Translations under genes and position numbers: made by a program | Shown: positions 7,955 through 17,437 of the stretch, piece by piece | How positions within the stretch are numbered: the first letter of the stretch is position 1 | Layout: the number at the start of each line of letters is the position of its first letter | Notes under the pieces: model-generated | The model's database searches: none | What the model was told of the DNA's origin: nothing | What the model saw: only the letters and a program-made list of their open reading frames with translations | Assembly (NCBI GenBank): GCA_965223215.1 | Contig: CBDCVZ010000010.1 | Span: 496,001 to 560,000 of the forward strand | DNA: 64,000 nucleotides | Source of the DNA: JABDMH01 sp965223215 | Lineage (GTDB): Bacteria; Bacteroidota; Bacteroidia; Chitinophagales; Saprospiraceae | Direction of reading: 5' to 3'

Positions 7955-9886
7955 CTAATTAGGATGTATAATGGCAGCCAATCCTCTTTCTCTCGGGAGC
8001 TGCCAACTCAAAGTGTCGGCAGGGGTGATCCGGAAAGTGTCCATTTGCACAAACTGGTGGTCAAGATGCTGTGTACGATCGCTGAAAGTTACGATTTGGT
8101 ATTTCTGACCAGCCTCCAGAAAACTCAGAGGAATTTGGAAGTTTCGAGTTTCTTCACCCGTCAAAATACCGAGATACCAAGAGCTTTCCGATCGACGTGC
8201 TATGATGGCAAACTTGCCTGGATATCCGTCCAGGATCTTGGTGTCGTCCCAGGTGGTAGGAATCTGCTGATAGAAGGACAATTCCGGAGTTTCTTTAATG
8301 AACTTTTGATTTCGGCCAGCACCACCTACGGAGGCCGGTGATCCCTCAGGTCGATCGTACCAGAAAACAAATTGCCAGGGACTATAGATACAGATCATTT
8401 TTGCCATTTGTGAAGCATGCGATCCCATTTTTTGGTGCACCCTGTCGGCAAAGTAGCAATTGGTTTGATCACCGGCTCCAGCGATCATCCTCGTGAAAAG
8501 TGTCTTAATGACGGTCGAATTTGTTGCAGACTCTTCATCGCCTCGAATTCCTTCTTGGGTCATTAAATTGGGAAGGGTCCTGGAAATTCCAGTAGGTCTG
8601 TACTCATCATGGACGTCGACCATTAATCGGTGGGTGGCCGCTTTGTGAACAGCTTCGTGCAACCATTTGGTCCAACGTTGCGAACCCACATTTACGAATC
8701 CGTATTTAAGTCCTTGGATACCCCATGATTGATACAGTGGAAGCAAATCGTCTAATTGCTTCTCCAGGGCACGACGATTTACATATAATATGATGCCGAT
8801 GTCCTTGCTTGTGCCATAATCAATGACTGCCTTTAGATCTAGGGGGCCCGGCGAACGTTTTGGATCGACCGTCATGGTGGTTGCATCTGAAGTACTATCG
8901 TATTCGTGACCATACCAGCCAGCATCAAACTCTACAAACTGTAAATTATTCCTGGCGGCAAAATCGATGCAAGCTTTACCACCTTGGGTGGTTAGCGTAA
9001 CTTCCCGGATTACTTTTCCTGGCTTAATCCAACGCTTATCACTGAGCGTATCCGGATTGCAAAGATTTAGGACCAGATGATTATTGGTTAGTATTTCAGC
9101 AGGGTTTCTTGCCACCATGACATATCGCCAGGGTGTTTTAAAGGTGCCGCTCATTGAAACAGGGCTGTGTAGCTCACAGCGCAGTGAATTTTTTTCCGCA
9201 CCACCGATAAACTTCATGCGTGCAAAATCGTAGAGATTGGCCTCACCGATTGCCGCAAAAACCGTGTCACTTAGTTCTGCCAGGAGCGGCCTTTCGACAG
9301 CCTTATCCAAGTTCGAAAGGGGACCTCTCTGGATGGCACCTTGTGCAGTGGTTGAGCTCCAAACCTGAACATCTGCAGGAAAAACAAACGCAGTTAACTC
9401 CGTCTTAATTTGGATAGAGTCTGGTGAGGTGTATTCAAATCGAAAAGCCGTTCCTTCATCGTAAGCACGAATTTGTAGGATGATCGGATCTGTCAATACA
9501 TTGCTAGAACAATATAACTTCATTTGATGATAACGATCGGAGTATTGTGATTTTTCACCGAATACTGGATTCCAAAGGGTGTCTTTGGTATATCTCTCAA
9601 CTCGCTCTACTTGCTGCAGTATGATTGGTTGACTGCGGTAGGTGGCCTCAAAACCTATGGGTGATTTATCAAAAATAGTTTCATTGCGAAATTGCCTGGT
9701 GAAGAAAAACCGGTTCGTCTTAGCATCAAATTCAATCAAAATGCTTTGTACATTTTTCGGACTTCTTAAGACATATACTTCAGCCTCTTGACAAGCTGAA
9801 CAAGTGAGCATGACAAAGATCACAACCAGCAGATGTCTCAGCACCGTGGCCAAAGGATTTAATGCTTTACGATAATGCCGTTTCAT
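7955..9886 (-). CDS. glycoside hydrolase family 97 lipoprotein
   Basis: 643 residues with a lipoprotein signal (VMLTCSAC, Cys32), so probably anchored in a membrane. The N-terminal beta-sandwich (about 35-290) and the TIM barrel (about 295-560) match GH97, with AYDEGTAFRFEY, FVEFDAGWYG, HDEYRPTGISRTLPNLMTQE and GIRGDEE. GH97 contains inverting alpha-glucosidases of the SusB type and retaining alpha-galactosidases. The retaining branch has a nucleophile Asp in the KxDF position; here residues 394-397 read KYGF, with Gly396 there, as in the inverting branch. Glu445 and Glu451/452 are candidate catalytic or calcium residues. Start and stop overlap neighbours: 4 bp with the upstream sulfatase. 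Substrate: an alpha-linked hexose residue, not resolvable further. Confidence 0.88.
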   Translation of the reverse strand: MKRHYRKALNPLATVLRHLLVVIFVMLTCSACQEAEVYVLRSPKNVQSILIEFDAKTNRFFFTRQFRNETIFDKSPIGFEATYRSQPIILQQVERVERYTKDTLWNPVFGEKSQYSDRYHQMKLYCSSNVLTDPIILQIRAYDEGTAFRFEYTSPDSIQIKTELTAFVFPADVQVWSSTTAQGAIQRGPLSNLDKAVERPLLAELSDTVFAAIGEANLYDFARMKFIGGAEKNSLRCELHSPVSMSGTFKTPWRYVMVARNPAEILTNNHLVLNLCNPDTLSDKRWIKPGKVIREVTLTTQGGKACIDFAARNNLQFVEFDAGWYGHEYDSTSDATTMTVDPKRSPGPLDLKAVIDYGTSKDIGIILYVNRRALEKQLDDLLPLYQSWGIQGLKYGFVNVGSQRWTKWLHEAVHKAATHRLMVDVHDEYRPTGISRTLPNLMTQEGIRGDEESATNSTVIKTLFTRMIAGAGDQTNCYFADRVHQKMGSHASQMAKMICIYSPWQFVFWYDRPEGSPASVGGAGRNQKFIKETPELSFYQQIPTTWDDTKILDGYPGKFAIIARRSESSWYLGILTGEETRNFQIPLSFLEAGQKYQIVTFSDRTQHLDHQFVQMDTFRITPADTLSWQLPRERGLAAIIHPN

Positions 9887-11778
9887 TCCAGGGTTTCACC
9901 ACAGTTTACATAGATCTGATCCAAGGCCATTCCGATAAACATCGGATACATCCAGCTCCGATAGCGACCCCAAATTTCTCCAGAAATTCGTGGGTAAACC
10001 TTATCACTAATGATGCCTAAAAGTGGCTGAGCTTGCTCACCGATTTCGCGTACCGAAATCGCTGCTTGTAGGAGAGAGGGCCCTTTTTCTGTTTGTAGGG
10101 CCTCAGCCAGCAATTCCAACGCCTTTTTGTCGCCAAAATTCTTAACCAAGATCTCAGCAGCTAAGAGGCGATTGGTCAGAGACGGGTCCTTCAGGCATGC
10201 GTCGAGCCGTGCTTTGAGGTTCGCCGGGGGAGGCACCATGGCATCGATGGCCATTAGTGCCCAGTATCGGACGGCAGATTCGTCATGGGATAGTGACCTT
10301 CGGACTTGAGTGACTTCTCCCTTTCCCACTAAATTTGCTGCCTCCCAAACGGCATCCAAAGCAGGACCCTTCGGAGAGCGCATCATTTCGAATACGGATT
10401 GGGAACCACTTCGCCTCAGCATCTCAGCTTCGTTGAGTAATCCAGTATCGTAAGTCGACAACATGAGGGATTTCAGCTTTTGACCCAGGGAGGAAACTAC
10501 GTCAGGTCGATTAGCTTCATGAATTAAATTGCGTTGTTGATGTGGATCTGCTTGTAAGTCATAGAGCTCTTCAGGATCCTTGGGTGAAAACATTTTCCTC
10601 ACTTCCGGATTTAGATCACCAGTCGCCTTTAATCGCCAAAGTTCATCATAGGATCGCTTGTCCTTATTGAAAATGACCGCCTCACGAATGTACGGCTTGT
10701 GCGGCATGAAATTTCTGATGTACATATATTGTCCGTCATAAATGCTCCGACTCATGTCGTATACATCGTCAGCCCGGTCGCGATAACCGAAAATTGTGGA
10801 TTTGGGAGGTACCTTCCTGTTGACAAAACTCTTACCCTGCATAACTGCTGGAATCTCGATGCCAGCTAGGTCTAGCACTGTAGGTGCAAAATCGACAAAA
10901 GCGACCAGATCGTGAATTTCGTGTGTATTGAGTCGCGGATATTTGACGCGATATTTTTGTGGTAGAAACAGCACAAATGGAACACGCAAACCAGAGTCGT
11001 AAAGCCATCGCTTGCCCCTGGGAAGACCAAATCCGTGGTCTGAAAAAATGAAAATGATCGTATTCTCACGCAGACCATCTTCCGCTAGCTGGTCCATTAA
11101 TTTTTTTACCTCGCGGTCAAAGACAGTGATGAGATCATATTGATGTGCCAAAATATTTTTGAAAGTATCTGTCTGTGGCCAGTAGGGGGGCAGGGTCATT
11201 CGCGCTGGATCGTGAAGTTCTTCCAGGTCTGCTACATCGGTTTTTTGAAACCTATTTGCATGTCCCTCGTGGGTGATACCGAAATTAAATACGCTAAAAA
11301 AAGGCTGGCCCGGGGTACGATTGCGCCAATGTGCCTCCCTACCATTTTCATCCCAACGGCCTTCCGCAGAAAAATTATAGTCCGTTTTGGCATTGTTGGT
11401 CGTAAAGTAATCTCCGCGTTTCAGAAGCTCAGGCAGGGTTTTTAAATCGGCCGGTACTGGAATTTCAGATCGGAGATGCTGGGTACCTAAGCTGCTGGCA
11501 TATAGGCCCGTAATTAGGGTGGACCGCGCGGGAGCACAAATGGGTGCATTCGAAAATGCTTGTCTAAAAATAAATCCTTGCTGTGCGATCTGGTCAATAT
11601 GGGGTGTGGCGGCCTGATCGTCGCCGTAGCAACCCCAAGCCGGACCAATATCTTCGCACGTAATCCAGAGAATATTAGGTGGTGATGCTTGCCCTGAACA
11701 GCTAAGAGCTGAGAGTAATGTAAAGAGGGTCATCAAACCACTCAGTATTGTGTGCAGATTTTGGGTCAATGAATTCAT
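9883..11778 (-). CDS. S1 family sulfatase (heparan N-sulfatase-like) with C-terminal HEAT-like region
   Basis: 631 residues. Signal LLSALSC gives a likely lipid-anchored Cys27. The sulfatase core starts with NILWITCEDIGPAWGCYG (metal-binding Glu/Asp), and the active-site signature ICAPARSTLITG carries the Cys81 that must be oxidised to formylglycine. The HDL-type metal site IIFIFSDHGFGLPRGKRWLYDSG is intact. The sequence style (CAPARS, GTQHLRS, YELYDLQADP) is that of SGSH-like N-sulfoglucosamine sulfohydrolases. Residues from about 470 onward form a helical HEAT/armadillo-like tail (EVTQVRRSLSHDESAVRYWA), which some members carry. It overlaps GH97 by 4 bp. The exact sulfate ester or N-sulfate target is not determinable. 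Confidence 0.92.
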   Translation of the reverse strand: MNSLTQNLHTILSGLMTLFTLLSALSCSGQASPPNILWITCEDIGPAWGCYGDDQAATPHIDQIAQQGFIFRQAFSNAPICAPARSTLITGLYASSLGTQHLRSEIPVPADLKTLPELLKRGDYFTTNNAKTDYNFSAEGRWDENGREAHWRNRTPGQPFFSVFNFGITHEGHANRFQKTDVADLEELHDPARMTLPPYWPQTDTFKNILAHQYDLITVFDREVKKLMDQLAEDGLRENTIIFIFSDHGFGLPRGKRWLYDSGLRVPFVLFLPQKYRVKYPRLNTHEIHDLVAFVDFAPTVLDLAGIEIPAVMQGKSFVNRKVPPKSTIFGYRDRADDVYDMSRSIYDGQYMYIRNFMPHKPYIREAVIFNKDKRSYDELWRLKATGDLNPEVRKMFSPKDPEELYDLQADPHQQRNLIHEANRPDVVSSLGQKLKSLMLSTYDTGLLNEAEMLRRSGSQSVFEMMRSPKGPALDAVWEAANLVGKGEVTQVRRSLSHDESAVRYWALMAIDAMVPPPANLKARLDACLKDPSLTNRLLAAEILVKNFGDKKALELLAEALQTEKGPSLLQAAISVREIGEQAQPLLGIISDKVYPRISGEIWGRYRSWMYPMFIGMALDQIYVNCGETLE

Positions 11779-11811
11779 GATTGGAAAAATACTGAAAATG
11801 AACCAGCCTAT

Positions 11812-11851
11812 CTACTGAACCACTCAACCACCTAACTACTTAACGACTTAA
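11812..11851. repeat. degenerate octamer tandem repeat, five units
   Basis: On the plus strand the units read CTACTGAA, CCACTCAA, CCACCTAA, CTACTTAA, CGACTTAA in direct succession (minus strand TTAAGTCG, TTAAGTAG, TTAGGTGG, TTGAGTGG, TTCAGTAG). Consensus on the minus strand is TTVRGTNG. The array fills the 77-bp gap between the two sulfatase genes, starting 4 bp after the stop of the upstream one in the direction of transcription. Confidence 0.8.
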
Positions 11852-11855
11852 CAAA

Positions 11856-13259
11856 CTACTTCCAAGATCTTCTCGGTTCCGCCAAAAATTTTTCGTTGGC
11901 AGCCTTCAGTCTCTCAACCAACTTTGGTTGCTGATCCAATTGATCCCTGACCTCATGTGGATCATTCTCCAAATGGTACAAGGCTACGGGAGTAATGCTA
12001 TCCACTAATAGTTTCCAAGGACCCTCGTAAACGATGCCAGTGGCGTAGGGGTGTGGTTTGGGATAATGTCGCTGCAAGTTTTTGTATAAATCCATTTGCC
12101 AGAAAATTGGACCACGTTCAAGTACGGTTCCATCGATTAGATGGGGAAGAAGATTCTTGCCATCCAACTGTTCGTCCCTGACCGATAGCTGGGCCGCAGC
12201 ACAGATGGTTGGAAAAAGATCATTGTGATGACCCATCGCTAACGAAACCTGATTAGGCCGGATATGGTTTGGCCAAACTGCAAAGAAGGGCACACGAATA
12301 CCACCCTCATGCAAGTCCGTTTTTCCCCCCTTGAAAGGACCGACCTCACCTTCCCAAGCAGCACCATTATCGGAGGTAAAAATAATGAGCGTCTCTTCAT
12401 ATAATTCTAGGTTTCTCAAGGTCTCGATGAGGCGTCCGATATTTTCGTCCAAGTTGGAGACCATCGATCTGAAATGTAGTTGGTCTCCGGTGGCTCCCAT
12501 TCTGGCATATCTACCCAGATGTGGTTCTGGAGCTGGTTCGTATGGTGTATGGGGTACATCGAACCAAATATTTAGAAAGAAGGGTCGTTGTTCTTTTTTC
12601 CGTTGATGCAATAGTCCCACAGCTTCCGTTACTTTAATATTTGTCCAATGTTCGGACTGGGCTGGTGCTCTGCGGTCATTGCGAATCATATATTGACCAC
12701 CATCACGATATAGTCGTCGATCCTTGATGAGGTGAGGTCGTGGCGGATCACCCTCGATGCTGGTAAGTGTATGATCAAAGCCATGCTGCATCGGACCGGG
12801 GTTGGCAACATCGCCGGATGAGCGCGCCTCCAAATCCAGTAAGCGTAGTCCCCCAAGGTGCCACTTTCCAATATGTGCGGTGGCATATCCGGCCTGACTC
12901 AATTTTTCAGCGAGGGTAACAGCATGTTCAGGTAGGAATTCCTCCTGATCTTTGAAATGTTGACGAATATCAAAACGCAAGGGATATTTTCCCGTAAGGA
13001 TCGCTGCCCGACTAGGTGTACAAACTGCTGAAGCAGAATAAAACCTTGTAAAACGAATACCTTCCCTCGCTAATGCGTCAATGTTTGGGGTGTGTACCGC
13101 CTGGCCACCATAACATGTTAAATCTCCATAACCCATATCGTCAACAAGAAGCAAAATGATGTTGGGAGGCTTTCCGCGGTCCTGTGCCACAATTGAACCA
13201 GTTGCTCCGACGACTGCTAGCAAAAAGAGGATGGTCATTCTGAAATCTAGCCTTGGCAT
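11856..13259 (-). CDS. S1 family arylsulfatase A-like sulfatase
   Basis: 467 residues with a signal peptide (MTILFLLAVVGATGSIVAQ region). Metal-site Asp pair is in LLLVDDMGYGDLTCYGG, and the catalytic signature SAVCTPSRAAILTG holds Cys80, the formylglycine precursor. GKWHLGG and TLIIFTSDNGAAWEG with PFKGGKTDLHEGGIRVPF complete the typical arylsulfatase A-like site. The C-terminus (LYHLENDPHEVRDQL) is the usual substrate-side subdomain. It would be periplasmic or surface-exposed and desulfate a glycan. It lies in the minus-strand operon, 50 bp after the nitrilase-fold gene and 77 bp before the next sulfatase. Confidence 0.93.
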   Translation of the reverse strand: MPRLDFRMTILFLLAVVGATGSIVAQDRGKPPNIILLLVDDMGYGDLTCYGGQAVHTPNIDALAREGIRFTRFYSASAVCTPSRAAILTGKYPLRFDIRQHFKDQEEFLPEHAVTLAEKLSQAGYATAHIGKWHLGGLRLLDLEARSSGDVANPGPMQHGFDHTLTSIEGDPPRPHLIKDRRLYRDGGQYMIRNDRRAPAQSEHWTNIKVTEAVGLLHQRKKEQRPFFLNIWFDVPHTPYEPAPEPHLGRYARMGATGDQLHFRSMVSNLDENIGRLIETLRNLELYEETLIIFTSDNGAAWEGEVGPFKGGKTDLHEGGIRVPFFAVWPNHIRPNQVSLAMGHHNDLFPTICAAAQLSVRDEQLDGKNLLPHLIDGTVLERGPIFWQMDLYKNLQRHYPKPHPYATGIVYEGPWKLLVDSITPVALYHLENDPHEVRDQLDQQPKLVERLKAANEKFLAEPRRSWK

Positions 13260-13309
13260 AAATCGAATTTAATTTGACATTTCAGTCTACGTATTAGTTA
13301 GCAATCTGA

Positions 13310-14344
13310 TCAAAGACTTCGCTTCTTAGCCTGCGCCAGCGTAGCTGCCGAGATCATGTCATGATGTGTTTGCAATCCAAATTCCCGGAGGATATCAGCT
13401 ACCCGAAGGCCGGCATCCAAACTTTCGATGGTGGTCCATTCTTCCTCACCAAATGATTCTATGTGCACCTTTCGGCCGTATTTTCTCATAATCTCGGGAT
13501 ATTTCTGGGCTGCCGGCCAAGCATGAACGAATACCTTTTCTAAATTAATGGCCGTGCATACTGCATGGCGCTGCCACCGATCTGTCTTCGCGAGCACTTG
13601 TCCGGTCATATCAAAAATTGCGGAAGTGTCTTTGAGTGTGCTGGTCACGACATAATATTGATGGAGCCATGCGCGGCTACCAATTTCACGGCCTGAGGCA
13701 TAAGCCGAAGGCCAAAAAATTATCTCTGCCCCCTTTTCTTTTAATTTTTTCCAACCGTCATACCATTTGACGTCAAAGCATATTTGAATGCCAATTTTCC
13801 CAAAATCAGTTTCAAAAATCGGAGGATCCAAAGGACCGGGCGTGATGCCAGCATCCATTTCTCCTATGGTCGGATGAATCTTAAAATATGTTCCCTGAAT
13901 ACCTCCAACCCGATTGATTAGTGCGGCGGAGATATACTTCTTACCAGCTCGGATGGCATACGATGGACAGATTAAGTAACATCGATGAGATTTGGCGAAA
14001 TTTTGCAGGGGTTGAAGTATTTCACGAACCAGGCCCTCGGTCAGTTCATTTAGTGTGAAGGGTTCATCATTTTGCGTGAAGGCGAAGGTCTCCGGTAGAC
14101 AAATAATGTCTGGTTGATAGGACCGAAGCTGATCGATAAACTTGACCACTATATCTCGCTTTGCAATAGGGTTGGCAGCACGCACTCCATCCAATCCGAT
14201 GGTTGCCACCCAGACTTCCCGGGGTAGTTTTGGTGGAGTTGGTCTTTGGTCCGCACTGCTCAATCTAGACGCGGGAATCGCGAGCGAACTCAAGGCTGTT
14301 TTTTGTATGAAATTTCTACGAGTTGATGGCATATGCTTTTTCAT
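13310..14344 (-). CDS. carbon-nitrogen hydrolase (nitrilase superfamily), exported
   Basis: 344 residues. The N-terminus has a twin-arginine signal (STRRNFIQKTALSSLAIPAS). The nitrilase fold is complete with the Glu-Lys-Cys triad: Glu85 in ICLPETF, Lys155 in TYFKIHP and Cys189 in IGIQICFDVKWYDG, followed by AEIIFWPSAYASGREIG. Members hydrolyse amides, carbamoyl groups or nitriles. An exported enzyme of this class inside a sulfatase/GH97 operon suggests removal of an amide-linked substituent, for example N-acetyl or an aminoacyl group, from the glycan; this is inference. It precedes a sulfatase by 50 bp and follows the CE15 gene by 53 bp. Confidence 0.85.
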   Translation of the reverse strand: MKKHMPSTRRNFIQKTALSSLAIPASRLSSADQRPTPPKLPREVWVATIGLDGVRAANPIAKRDIVVKFIDQLRSYQPDIICLPETFAFTQNDEPFTLNELTEGLVREILQPLQNFAKSHRCYLICPSYAIRAGKKYISAALINRVGGIQGTYFKIHPTIGEMDAGITPGPLDPPIFETDFGKIGIQICFDVKWYDGWKKLKEKGAEIIFWPSAYASGREIGSRAWLHQYYVVTSTLKDTSAIFDMTGQVLAKTDRWQRHAVCTAINLEKVFVHAWPAAQKYPEIMRKYGRKVHIESFGEEEWTTIESLDAGLRVADILREFGLQTHHDMISAATLAQAKKRSL

Positions 14345-14397
14345 TCGTCAGGTGAATATTATGCTATCTAAAATAGGTGATATGAGGATCAATGGCA

Positions 14398-15693
14398 TCA
14401 TGGGGAGAAATCTCGATTCAGAAGAAGTGAGTCATAATGGTATTTTTCGGGATTGGGATTTTGGGTAAAATCAATTCGGCTTTCAATACCAAAAAAATAT
14501 TTATCGCAAAATTCAAACAGTGCAAACCAATCCTCTTGATTTTGGTTGTGTGGTCCATTTCGCCAGTGGACGCCTTGATTTCCTTGAGCTCCCAACCAGT
14601 GGAAAATCGGTTCGGCAGCCAGATAGGTCAGATAAGTGCCATAGGGATTAGCCCAGAGATCATCGCGAGAATGGACATTGATCAACCCCCTTGGTGCAAT
14701 TAAAGCTTTTTGATAATGTGCATCGAATGGCAATTCCCCTTCTCGACCGACAAATTCAAATATTCGAGCATTCCACCAATGCGGAAAACGTTCGCGATGG
14801 TGCTGCAAAAGCTGCCGGTCGTCGGATGGATAAAAATAAGCCCAACTCGCGGTCCCACCCGCACCGGAAGAACTGGGTGCCGTGATGGCGATTCGCTCTT
14901 CGTAAACACCTGCGCAGAGCGCGGCTTTGCCACCCCGTGAATGACCAGTTGCAACAATCCGTTTCGAATCGGCATAGGGCTGCTCTTCGAAGTAGTCGAT
15001 CAATACTTGATAGGTCCAGGCCCAGGTGGCAATGGATCCCCAATTTAGCTCTGGGTAAAGTGATTGTACGCCACGGTCATGACCGCCTACAGAATCAGGA
15101 GCTACTTCATTTCGGTTGAATTTGCAAATAATATAGTTGCGAGCGATGGCTTGGTGTGCAACATATTCTTCAATTTTATCTCTTTCTAATGCCTTGTATT
15201 TATTCCTTTTTTGTCCGTCCGTTACCTCGGTAATATCAAAAAGGAATACATCATTTTTTATCACGATAGGAAACTGCCCCGGCCGATTGGGTCGACGGAT
15301 GCCCATCGAGAAATGAGTCGATTTTTTGTTGCGCTCTATCACCACCTGGAATGTTTCTTCTATGAGGGACTCACCTAGAATGCTTCGACTCGATTGCATC
15401 CGAAAATCAACCCGATCTGGACGAGCCGGCATTTCTCCATATAAATGGTCTTTCAACAGTTTTTTTAAATAGGTCCTTTGTCCTGCCCATTCATTGATTG
15501 ATGATACCCTCTTGCCATCGGGTCGGACAAGGGGATCAGGCAAAGCAGAAATACCAGGCACTTTATTTGTCTCGGGCACGGTTATGGATGTGCATCGATA
15601 TCCTGTGAAAAGTGCCATCACGAGATAGATTATTGGGAAGGGTAATCCTCGTGTCACCGCCCGCTCAGCAGAAAAGTTAGATCTCATTTGCAT
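14398..15693 (-). CDS. CE15-type glucuronoyl esterase
   Basis: 431 residues from the chosen start. The alpha/beta-hydrolase core has the CE15 nucleophile elbow GHSRGGKAAL (Ser252), the oxyanion-side APSSSGAGG, an acid-side stretch NVHSRDDLWANPYG and a catalytic His near 382 in HWRNGPHN. CE15 enzymes cleave esters of (4-O-methyl-)glucuronic acid. The frame stays open up to 15834, but the ATG at 15693 is preferred: it has a GGAAAAG stretch upstream and puts the hydrophobic export segment (PFPIIYLVMALFTGY) at the N-terminus. It is the first gene of the seven-gene minus-strand operon, divergent from the enolase-superfamily gene across 228 bp. Confidence 0.85.
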   Translation of the reverse strand: MQMRSNFSAERAVTRGLPFPIIYLVMALFTGYRCTSITVPETNKVPGISALPDPLVRPDGKRVSSINEWAGQRTYLKKLLKDHLYGEMPARPDRVDFRMQSSRSILGESLIEETFQVVIERNKKSTHFSMGIRRPNRPGQFPIVIKNDVFLFDITEVTDGQKRNKYKALERDKIEEYVAHQAIARNYIICKFNRNEVAPDSVGGHDRGVQSLYPELNWGSIATWAWTYQVLIDYFEEQPYADSKRIVATGHSRGGKAALCAGVYEERIAITAPSSSGAGGTASWAYFYPSDDRQLLQHHRERFPHWWNARIFEFVGREGELPFDAHYQKALIAPRGLINVHSRDDLWANPYGTYLTYLAAEPIFHWLGAQGNQGVHWRNGPHNQNQEDWFALFEFCDKYFFGIESRIDFTQNPNPEKYHYDSLLLNRDFSP

Positions 15694-15921
15694 TAATTCT
15701 TTTCCGATCTTTATTAAAGAACTGGAAATTATTTTGCGCCTTAAGCGGATTAAAATACGCCAATTATTAGTAAGATTGAGCTGTCCATTGGCGGTATAAC
15801 TCACACTCTGATAATCTGAGTCCTGATCAGCCATGAGTCAGCTTCTGAGTATTGGACAGCTAATTTCAACCTCTATGGTTAGGTCACAGTCATAGCCCAT
15901 CGACGAATCAAGATAGACTTT

Positions 15922-17184
15922 ATGAAAGAATCCAGGAGACATTTCCTAGCCTCAACAGCCACAGTCGGCTTGGCGGCATGTGCCCCTAAATTGTCGCACT
16001 CGATCACTTCCAGTATGACCGAGTATCCAGATTATCGTGCACTCGATCAAGCTATGGCCAGACCTGTGCTGCGCCGTGAATTGTTTAAAGACCGCGTCAT
16101 CATTGAATCTTGTGATCTCTTGAAGTACGGAGGTAACTATCTGGTACGGGTGCGCTCCCGGGATGGGGCAGAAGGCTATTGCGTTGGACACAACATCAGA
16201 ATGCCTCACCTGTATCCGATTCAGCTACAACTGATCAACCCATTCTTTGTTGGCAAAGATGCTCGTGATCTGGATCAGTTGGTGGAGGATGTGACGATGT
16301 ACAAGAATAACTACAAGTATCAAGGGTACACACTTTGGATTCCATTGGCCACGGCAGAGATGGCCATACTTGACATGTTGGGCCGGATTGCTAAAAAGAG
16401 CATGGGAGAATTAATCGGTGACATTCACAATACAGAAATTGCCATTTACCGGGCCAACAATAATCGGGGCAGATCGGCCGAAGAGAGCGTGGAGCGGATC
16501 AAAGCACAACGCGAAGAAACCAACGCCAAGGCAGTCAAATTCAAAGTTGGTGGCCGCCGTCGCATTCCCGAAGACCCACCGGGACGCACCGAAGCTTTGA
16601 TACCCCTGATGCGTCCGGCCTTTGGTCCCGATATTACCATTTATGCTGATTGCAATGGCAGTTATGAAGCCAAGGAGGCCATCCGCATTGGCAAACTGCT
16701 GGAGAAGCACAACATTGATCTTTTCGAACAACCAGTGCCCACTGATTACTATGAGGATTGGAAGATGACGGCAGACGCCCTTGACATTCCCATTGCGTCA
16801 GGAGGTGGTGAGGTGAGCCTTCGGAATTTTAGGTGGCTCATTGGCAATGAAGCTGTCCAGATGGTGCAACAGGACCTCTATTATTTTGGGGGTATGATTC
16901 GCTGTGCCAAGGTTGCTCGCATGGCAGCGGTAAAGGGATATCCCTGTACACCGCACATTTCGGGTACTGGACTAGGCTATATTTACATGATGCATTTCGT
17001 CTCTACCCTGCCAAATGCCGGTCCCTTCCATGAGTTTAAGGGAGTTGGCAACGAGGTCCCGTACGAGTGTCCAACCTCTTCCTTGGTGCCAGAAAATGGC
17101 ATTCTTCATCTTCCAAAAGGCCTTGGCAGTGGGGTGGAAATTGATCCTGATTTTATCGAGAAACATCAAGTACTTCAGGCTTGA
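15922..17184 (+). CDS. enolase-superfamily (mandelate racemase/sugar acid dehydratase-like) enzyme, Tat-exported
   Basis: 420 residues. SRRHFLASTATVGLAAC is a twin-arginine signal that also ends in a lipobox-like LAAC (Cys20). The N-terminal capping domain (about 40-160) and the barrel carry a full mandelate-racemase-type set: Lys206/Lys208 in VKFKVGG, metal ligands Asp243 (YADCNG), Glu269 (LFEQP) and Glu297 (GGGEV), and a base His345 in PHISGTG. The reaction would be racemisation or dehydration of a sugar acid. Superfamily members are usually cytosolic, so the export signal is notable. A paralogue with the same features lies at 37990-39255. It starts a plus-strand run of catabolic genes. Confidence 0.87.
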   Translation: MKESRRHFLASTATVGLAACAPKLSHSITSSMTEYPDYRALDQAMARPVLRRELFKDRVIIESCDLLKYGGNYLVRVRSRDGAEGYCVGHNIRMPHLYPIQLQLINPFFVGKDARDLDQLVEDVTMYKNNYKYQGYTLWIPLATAEMAILDMLGRIAKKSMGELIGDIHNTEIAIYRANNNRGRSAEESVERIKAQREETNAKAVKFKVGGRRRIPEDPPGRTEALIPLMRPAFGPDITIYADCNGSYEAKEAIRIGKLLEKHNIDLFEQPVPTDYYEDWKMTADALDIPIASGGGEVSLRNFRWLIGNEAVQMVQQDLYYFGGMIRCAKVARMAAVKGYPCTPHISGTGLGYIYMMHFVSTLPNAGPFHEFKGVGNEVPYECPTSSLVPENGILHLPKGLGSGVEIDPDFIEKHQVLQA

Positions 17185-17362
17185 TTTTTAAGGAAGGGTT
17201 ATCCATAAAGCAGATTAAATAAACTCATTGGTATTCCGAGCTGTAAATGGGCGCCAGGCATGGGGTCTTGACTGCTTAATAAACTTCACCAGCTGTGAAG
17301 CGAAGTCGGGAACTTGCGTGTCAATGAACTTTTTAGTGCATGGAGATGATTTTAAAAAATCG

Positions 17363-17390
17363 TTGACAAGGACAATTCTTCTTATCTTTT
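17363..17390 (+). promoter_or_regulatory. candidate Bacteroidota promoter for the sulfatase gene
   Basis: TTG at 17363-17365 is followed after 17 bp by TATCTTTT (17383-17390), one base off the phylum's TAnnTTTG -7 box. The start codon lies 47 bp downstream. A GATTTT/AAAATC inverted repeat abuts the TTG. Only the pattern supports it. Confidence 0.35.
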
Positions 17391-17437
17391 AAAGCATAAA
17401 ACACAGGCATACCAGGCTAAAATTTAACCCGAGTTCA

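Noticed and set aside
15694..15834. N-terminal extension of the CE15 gene to ATG 15834
   Set aside because: Leaves the export segment internal; ATG 15693 has better upstream context.
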